In this document: positions 6,556 through 10,927 of the stretch, in pieces
Position numbering within the stretch: position 1 is the stretch's first letter
Layout: every line of letters begins with the position of its first letter
Source: Desulfobacteraceae bacterium
Lineage (GTDB): Bacteria > Desulfobacterota > Desulfobacteria > Desulfobacterales > Desulfobacteraceae
Direction of reading: 5' to 3'
Assembly: GCA_024225895.1 (NCBI GenBank)
Contig: JAAEMC010000151.1
Coordinates: forward strand, 1 to 10,927
DNA length: 10,927 nt
Made by a program: the position numbers and the translations under genes
Notes under the pieces: generated by a model
Databases searched by the model: none
What the model saw: only the letters and a program-made list of their open reading frames with translations
Told to the model about the DNA's origin: nothing

Positions 6556-6813
6556 CTAATCGAGCAAATAATCTCTGAACGTACTGAATCCAAGCCCTTT
6601 GAGCTTTCTTCCAATAAAAAAAAGACTAATACAACCCAGAATAAAAAGGAGGAGTTTTACCACGCCGGGAACAGAAGGAAGAATGATGGTGATATAATGG
6701 TTGTCAATAAGGGTAAGTCCGGTTGATAATGCATTTGTATCCAAAAAAATCAGCGAGTCTCCTAAAAAGAAAAACCACACCCCATAATTATTAAATAGAC
6801 TGGTCAGAATCAT
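6556..6813 (-). CDS. Small membrane protein, unknown function
   Basis: I do not recognise this 85-aa product. It has one clear membrane helix at about residues 51-69 (rich in Val, Leu, Ile and Phe), a weaker hydrophobic stretch at about 10-25 broken by Gly-Asp, and a basic end after the helix (RKLKG at 69-73), followed by a C-terminal FRDYLLD. The ATG at 6813 is chosen because AGGAGG ends 10 nt upstream; in-frame upstream starts at ATG codons near 6837 would place that ribosome site inside the gene, and a TTG further up has no support. Codon use is unremarkable. It follows the cyclase by 279 nt of AT-rich DNA and sits inside a segment bounded by exact 18-bp repeats, so it may be a passenger of a mobile or decayed element rather than part of the signalling operon. 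A non-coding explanation remains possible. Confidence 0.45.
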   Translation of the reverse strand: MILTSLFNNYGVWFFFLGDSLIFLDTNALSTGLTLIDNHYITIILPSVPGVVKLLLFILGCISLFFIGRKLKGLGFSTFRDYLLD

Positions 6814-7092
6814 GGTTTTCAATCCTCCTTTCATCATTACCACATTATTCTCACACCTGTGACTTATCAGGTAAATAATTTGTAACTTGGCAGTGAAAAT
6901 ATATCTACAGAAAAATTGTATGAATTTGTAACGGAATGTAACCTTGCTTATAAAATATTTTTGGATTTTAAGATGGAACAAAACTGTGATGGCTGAGGCG
7001 CATCTGCCTTGCAGGGCATTTGCTAAAAATGATTACAATGGAAAACCTGCAGATAGCAGCTAAAACAAACTTAATTCGTGAAATATCCGGGG
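6814..7092. other. AT-rich intergenic region with short repeats
   Basis: No gene is seen here. A 10-nt direct repeat AATTTGTAAC lies at 6877-6886 and 6923-6932, with a further TGTAAC at 6937-6942, 10 bp after the previous one; this spacing resembles tandem half-sites for a response regulator. A 5-bp inverted repeat ACCTG/CAGGT (6855-6859 and 6868-6872) lies about 40 nt upstream of the small gene. Nearer the cyclase end, related stretches around 7000-7016 and 7049-7058 (CATCTGC..TGCAGG and CCTGCAGAT) can partly pair. A promoter for the small gene probably lies here but no clear -35/-10 pair was found. Confidence 0.35.
7073..7090 (-). repeat. 18-bp repeat, copy 2 (exact)
   Basis: This is identical to 6537-6554 and in the same orientation. 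Read on the minus strand it begins two nucleotides after the TAA stop of the cyclase gene. It contains no hairpin and no T-run, so it does not look like a terminator on its own. The flanking bases differ from copy 1, so the exact unit ends at 18 bp. Confidence 0.85.
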
Positions 7093-9258
7093 TTAATCTT
7101 CAATTTCGTTTTTGAATATCCGGTAAACTTCGGGAGACATGGATGTCATACGGACGGTGGCTTCACATTTATCGTCAAGAAGAGCGACCTTTATCACTTT
7201 TCCATAGGATTCGCCCCCTTTAAATGAGGTACCAATGGCGGATAATACAATTTTGATATCTTCCCACTGACCGATCTCCACATCAAAAAGGATCTTCACA
7301 GAAGTCTGGGATTTATGGGTAACCTTTGCCATGATACCTTTTCGATCCACAACCTTTTTGTGCAACCGGTGCACTTCCACCTTCACATCTGTTTTCAGGG
7401 ATTTGGGGTTTTCATCTCTATCCGGCAAATCAATATTATAAGGACTTTTCATCCCTTTAATATCATAGAGGGTCACATCGCCTGCAATTCCCTTCATCTG
7501 GACGACCAATGATTCCTTTACTTTGACCAGGGCCTTTACCCTGTCATAGGTATCCTGACTGATAAGGACCTGTCCGCCAACCGTATAGCCTTCTATCCTT
7601 CCCGTAAAATTTACCTCTGATCCGACCACCCCGTATTTCGACCGCTTTTCAGAACCGATATTGCCCACCACCACATTGCCGGTATGAACGGCAATGCCCA
7701 TCTGAAGGTAGGCATACCCGTCCTTTTCGTTCAAAGCATTGATCTCGTCCATTGCCATTTGCATCTTCAGGGCGCAGGCAACAGCTCTTGCCGGGTGGTC
7801 TTTTAGAGGTTCGGGAGCACCGAAAAAAGAAAGGATGCCATCTCCGATAATTTCATCAATGATCCCCTGATAATCCATTAAAACTTCCACCATCTTTCCA
7901 AGGTATCGGTTCAAAAAGGAAATAATCTGATCCGGTGGTATCGTGGCTGTTAACGCCGTAAACCCCCGCAAATCAGACATCATTAACGAGAGTTCACGCT
8001 GTTCTCCCCCAAGTTCAAGCCCATCCTCGGATTCCAAAAGCTGCTGAACCACCTCTTTGGTCAAATACCGGCCAAAGGTATCACGTATGAATTCTTTCTG
8101 TTTCAAGCCTTCGACCATCTCCTCAAATGAGACCGCCAATTGTCCGACCTCGTCTGTGGAGTGGATATCGGACAAATCAATTTCAAGCTCTCCTTTTGCG
8201 ATCAGCTTTGCAGCGTCTGACATTTTCAACAACGGCCTTGATATAGACTTGGCCAGGAAAAAACTGGCCAGCAAAAGAAGTATAATTCCTGTTAAAGAGA
8301 GGGCAATGGTTTTTTGATGAAGCTGATACAGATCTGCCAGCAATTCTTTTTTAGGCAGCACCTCACCTAAAACCCAACCGGTTGACGGAATACGGGCGTA
8401 GGCCAGAAACGAATTCACACCAGTATAAGAGGTCCCGATATCCTCAAATCCCGATTTATCCCGGATTATACGCCGGCCCACAGCTCTTAAACCGGGCTGG
8501 TTTCTCTCCTCTGCCAGGGAAAATACCGATTCTTTCATGATAAATTCCTGATCCGGGTGTGAAACAAAACTGCCGGTATCAGACATGATAAAACAGAAAC
8601 CTGTCTTTCCCACCTGGACAGACCGGACAAGCTGGTTAAGCCACTCCAGGGAAATATCCGCGGTGATAACCCCCCTGAAGTCCGATGCCATTTTTTTTGT
8701 CCCCGGAAAGTACAGCGGCACTGAATAGGTTACCATCAATATATTGCCCCCGCCCTCATCAAAATGGGGATTACTCCAAAAGGGACGGTTTAACAGCTTG
8801 GTCAAATGGTAATAATCTTTTTGAAAATAATTATAAGTGGTCGACGCCAATTGCACAAACTTGGAGCTGCCTTGCTCCATATAATAGTACGGGGCATAGG
8901 CCTTGCGATCTTTTAAAAAGGCGTAGGGTTCAAAAATGGCGCCCCCGCCAAAGACTTCCGGATTTTTTTCAACACTTGCCCGAACCAGATCAAGGAGCGC
9001 TTGCTCTTTTTCGCAAGGATTGACTTCAAGATATGTCGCAAGCCCTTCGGGTACTTTGGCCACACTCCGGAACTCCTGTTCAATCCTCCTGGCAACGGAC
9101 AAGGTCAGGTTCCGGGCAGTTTGTTCGGCTTCTGCCAGGATGATATTTCGCGAAGAGATGTAGGAATACGCGACAACCCCTCCCAAGACCAGGGATGTCG
9201 CCCCCATGACCAGAAAGGTTATTTTGGTAACAATACTATCCCTGATGTGGGAAACCAT
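7093..9258 (-). CDS. Membrane class III nucleotide cyclase with dCache and HAMP domains, guanylate-cyclase-like specificity residues
   Basis: This 721-aa receptor cyclase has a first membrane helix at about residues 11-31, a periplasmic dCache-type sensor (about 40-310), a second helix (about 317-336), HAMP (337-390), a helical transducer including FGRYLTKEVV (395-404), and the class III cyclase domain (about 420-600). Catalytic residues are complete: metal-binding Asp429 (MSDLRGFT) and Asp473 (IGDGIL), and transition-state Asn550 and Arg554 (VNFTGR). The purine-selecting positions are Glu469 and Gly543, not the Lys plus Asp/Thr of adenylate cyclases, so cGMP is a reasonable predicted product. 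A further domain of about 100 residues (615-721) is predicted beta-rich and vaguely PilZ-like, without RxxxR or D/NxSxxG. The start overlaps the stop of the upstream binding-protein gene by 1 nt (TAATG), so both are probably made from one message. The cyclase assignment is secure; the nucleotide is inference. Confidence 0.92.
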   Translation of the reverse strand: MVSHIRDSIVTKITFLVMGATSLVLGGVVAYSYISSRNIILAEAEQTARNLTLSVARRIEQEFRSVAKVPEGLATYLEVNPCEKEQALLDLVRASVEKNPEVFGGGAIFEPYAFLKDRKAYAPYYYMEQGSSKFVQLASTTYNYFQKDYYHLTKLLNRPFWSNPHFDEGGGNILMVTYSVPLYFPGTKKMASDFRGVITADISLEWLNQLVRSVQVGKTGFCFIMSDTGSFVSHPDQEFIMKESVFSLAEERNQPGLRAVGRRIIRDKSGFEDIGTSYTGVNSFLAYARIPSTGWVLGEVLPKKELLADLYQLHQKTIALSLTGIILLLLASFFLAKSISRPLLKMSDAAKLIAKGELEIDLSDIHSTDEVGQLAVSFEEMVEGLKQKEFIRDTFGRYLTKEVVQQLLESEDGLELGGEQRELSLMMSDLRGFTALTATIPPDQIISFLNRYLGKMVEVLMDYQGIIDEIIGDGILSFFGAPEPLKDHPARAVACALKMQMAMDEINALNEKDGYAYLQMGIAVHTGNVVVGNIGSEKRSKYGVVGSEVNFTGRIEGYTVGGQVLISQDTYDRVKALVKVKESLVVQMKGIAGDVTLYDIKGMKSPYNIDLPDRDENPKSLKTDVKVEVHRLHKKVVDRKGIMAKVTHKSQTSVKILFDVEIGQWEDIKIVLSAIGTSFKGGESYGKVIKVALLDDKCEATVRMTSMSPEVYRIFKNEIED

Positions 9259-10298
9259 TACCTGAGCCCCCCGAAAAAATCATTAAAATCCGGCAGCCTC
9301 TTAATGATATACATTTTCTGGAGTGCCCGCCCCACCTTTTTATAATCCTCTTCAGCAAGTTTCCCATACAGGTGGGCTTTGTCGTCGGGAAGAATCAGGT
9401 CTTTCATTCTTTTGAGCATCCATCTTTGATGGGCTCTGTTGGTCCCGGTATTGGCAGCATCGGCATACTTCATCACGATATCAAGGGTTTCCTCTTCATT
9501 CTCAAATGCATACAACCATCCCCTAAGACATGCTTCGATAAATGCATAGACCATCATATTATTATCTGCCGTCTTTTCTAAGGCGTAAATTCCGTCTTCA
9601 GGATAATCCACACCCAGATTCTTCATGTGAAACGTCGTCAGTTCAGACGGATCAAAGCCGGAGTTGATGATGAGGTGGTATTCGTTATACCACATTGCTG
9701 CTACAGCATCCACAGCATCTTCCAGCAGTATGGTTACAGTTGTATAGTTGTGAATCAGCTTGACATCAAGATCATACTTTGCAATCAATGCCCGGAGCGG
9801 AACGTAAAATTCGCCTGCCCAGACCCCCACTTTTCTTGATGAGAGATCAGATAAGGTTTGAATTCCGGATGACTTTTTGGCCACCAGCATGAGAGAGCTA
9901 TGCTGCATTAACTGGCAAAAATTTACAAGTGGTATGCCGGATTCCCGTTTGGTGATGGCTTCAGACAACCACCCTGAACAAAATGTAGTCTTTCCTTTAG
10001 CAAGATAAGTAAAACTGTTTTTACCAGGTCCCCCTTGAAGAATCTCGACATCCAATCCGTATTGCTTGAAAAATCCCTTTTCTTTTGCAGCCATGATCCC
10101 TGCGAACTGCGCCTGGTGTATCCAATGGGGCATAAAGGTAATTTTTTGATCGGCAACGGCAGTTGATGAACCAAGAAAAAAAACAATAACCCCAATCAAG
10201 AAGGAAAATAACACCCTTGAGGGCATAGGTGGTACAAACCATTGAAAATTTGAGCATTGCTCACTTTTTTCTTTGGTTGGAATTTGATTAGGCTTCAT
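9258..10298 (-). CDS. NMT1/THI5-like periplasmic substrate-binding protein
   Basis: This 346-aa protein is of the NMT1/THI5-like (SsuA/ThiY-type) binding-protein class. A hydrophobic export segment (about 29-43) ends at STAVA (45-49), a good signal-peptidase site. The mature part opens with the typical QAQFAGIMAAKEKGFFKQYG (62-81), then DVEILQGGPG (83-92), and shows the two-lobed pattern of this class (VGVWAGEF at 158-165, VDAVAAMWYNE at 196-206). Such proteins normally feed an ABC importer, but no permease or ATPase gene is seen; instead it lies between a response regulator and a receptor cyclase, so it may present a ligand to a sensor. The start is uncertain: ATG 10298 lacks a clear ribosome site, an in-frame TTG lies at 10313, and a later ATG (residue 25) would give a more usual signal peptide length. 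The ligand is unknown; pyrimidines, sulfonates and similar compounds are bound by relatives. Confidence 0.85.
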   Translation of the reverse strand: MKPNQIPTKEKSEQCSNFQWFVPPMPSRVLFSFLIGVIVFFLGSSTAVADQKITFMPHWIHQAQFAGIMAAKEKGFFKQYGLDVEILQGGPGKNSFTYLAKGKTTFCSGWLSEAITKRESGIPLVNFCQLMQHSSLMLVAKKSSGIQTLSDLSSRKVGVWAGEFYVPLRALIAKYDLDVKLIHNYTTVTILLEDAVDAVAAMWYNEYHLIINSGFDPSELTTFHMKNLGVDYPEDGIYALEKTADNNMMVYAFIEACLRGWLYAFENEEETLDIVMKYADAANTGTNRAHQRWMLKRMKDLILPDDKAHLYGKLAEEDYKKVGRALQKMYIIKRLPDFNDFFGGLR

Positions 10299-10342
10299 TA
10301 AGAAATCATTCAAATGGATATCTAATTGAAAAAATTATTAGG

Positions 10343-10711
10343 TTATTGAGCAAGAAGCTCATCTACAATCGCCAGCAATTCTTCATTTTCAAAGGGTTTG
10401 GCCAGGGTCTTGTCTGCACCAAATTGTTCAGCATATTCCAGGTACTGATATGCCCCTATCTTCCCTCCACCTGAGATCACAATGGTTTTCATATCAGGAT
10501 ACCCTTTTATAACCTCCCTTAAAACTCCCAGGCCATCCTGCTCCGGCATAAATATGTCTGTAATAATCAAATCAACGGCACCTCTGCGGAAAATCGACAT
10601 TCCTTCCCTACCATCCGCTGCCTCGAATATCTTGTGCCCGGATTCCTCCAGCAGAAATCGCAACATCTTTCTAAATTTTTCATCATCTTCAATAATGAGT
10701 ATTTTGGCCAT
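10343..10711 (-). CDS. Single-domain response regulator (CheY-like receiver)
   Basis: This 122-aa protein is one receiver domain with no output domain. The phosphorylation site is Asp52 (LIITDIFMP, 48-56), with the acidic pair Asp9/Asp10, switch residue Ser80 (VIS, 78-80) and Lys105 (AKPF, 104-107) all in place, so it should be phosphorylatable. The glycine-rich ISGGGK (79-84) after the switch is common in this subgroup. The start is well supported by AAGGAG 5 nt upstream. It lies 26 nt after the histidine-kinase stop, so that kinase is the probable partner, and 44 nt before the binding-protein gene. Lacking a DNA-binding domain, it must act by contact with another protein or as a phosphate relay; the downstream cyclase is a candidate target only by position. 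Confidence 0.95.
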   Translation of the reverse strand: MAKILIIEDDEKFRKMLRFLLEESGHKIFEAADGREGMSIFRRGAVDLIITDIFMPEQDGLGVLREVIKGYPDMKTIVISGGGKIGAYQYLEYAEQFGADKTLAKPFENEELLAIVDELLAQ

Positions 10712-10737
10712 AATCTCTCCTTGATTACCCTTTGGTT

Positions 10738-10927
10738 TTAAGTCTTCTGATCCTCTACTTTTTGGATGGTTTCATCATACTTTGGCAGGTAAATATTAAA
10801 ACTTGAGCCTTCACCAAGCGTACTTTCAACTTCAATAAAACCGTCATGGGATTTTACAATGCCAAATGCCACCGAAAGCCCCAATCCTGAACCCTCTCCC
10901 ACATCTCTTGTGGTAAAAAACGGATCA
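10738..10927 (-). CDS. Sensor histidine kinase, C-terminal end (partial)
   Basis: Only the last 62 residues are in the window; the rest lies to the right. They are the end of a HATPase_c domain: [10 protein letters not shown] (1-10 of the visible part) is the F box, and [20 protein letters not shown] (10-29) is the G2 box binding ATP, followed by the closing beta strands ([18 protein letters not shown], 31-48) and a short charged tail. This pattern is typical of kinases with PAS-type sensors that pair with CheY-like regulators. The sensor and the phospho-acceptor His are not visible. It is the most upstream gene seen of the leftward signalling group. Confidence 0.93.
   Translation of the reverse strand, partial: DPFFTTRDVGEGSGLGLSVAFGIVKSHDGFIEVESTLGEGSSFNIYLPKYDETIQKVEDQKT

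Noticed and set aside
6556..6981. 141-aa version of the small membrane protein starting at 6981
   Set aside because: It needs a TTG start with no ribosome site and adds a low-complexity AT-rich stretch containing repeats; the AGGAGG supports the start at 6813.
6421..7092. CRISPR array, tRNA or other structured RNA in the junction
   Set aside because: Repeats are too few and irregularly spaced for CRISPR, and no cloverleaf or known RNA motif was recognised.
10299..10313. TTG at 10313 as start of the NMT1-like gene
   Set aside because: A rare start without a ribosome site; the ATG at 10298 is no worse placed, though the true start remains uncertain.

Overview
The window looks like chromosomal DNA from a Gram-negative, probably Desulfobacterota-type (Desulfobacteraceae-like) bacterium. 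This is inferred from the mix of TRAP transport, a dCache/class III cyclase, a CheY-like regulator and an NMT1-type periplasmic protein, and from the style of the proteins. No rRNA or marker gene confirms it.

Left half (1-6420): a metabolic locus. A biotin carboxyl carrier protein (1-153, minus strand, C-terminus outside the window) is divergent from a rightward group: GntR/FCD regulator (284-976), TRAP transporter dctP-dctQ-dctM (1024-3942) and the three subunits of prokaryotic 5-oxoprolinase, pxpA-pxpB-pxpC (3978-6420). The last four genes are tightly packed, with 1-nt stop/start overlaps at dctQ/dctM, pxpA/pxpB and pxpB/pxpC. The divergent promoter region carries a near-perfect 25-bp palindrome over a TTGACA box, a good operator candidate for the GntR protein. 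A strong 15-bp stem-loop lies between dctP and dctQ and argues for a dctQ start downstream of it. The simplest reading is uptake of an organic acid, perhaps 5-oxoproline, by the TRAP system and its ATP-dependent processing by PxpABC. The biotin carrier raises the alternative of a biotin-dependent carboxylase built on the PxpB/PxpC fold, as in urea carboxylase.

Middle (6421-7092): a poorly coding, AT-rich junction where the two gene groups converge. It holds one plausible 85-aa membrane protein gene (minus strand) and an unusual repeat. Two exact 18-bp copies and one inverted, degenerate copy each begin 1-2 nt after a stop codon: those of pxpC, the small gene and the cyclase.

Right half (7093-10927, all minus strand): a signalling operon, read right to left. 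It comprises the C-terminus of a histidine kinase (enters from outside the window), a single-domain response regulator, an NMT1/THI5-like periplasmic binding protein with no permease or ATPase gene beside it, and a large membrane dCache-HAMP class III nucleotide cyclase overlapping the binding-protein gene by 1 nt. The cyclase has all catalytic residues, but its purine-selecting positions (Glu469, Gly543) look like those of guanylate rather than adenylate cyclases.
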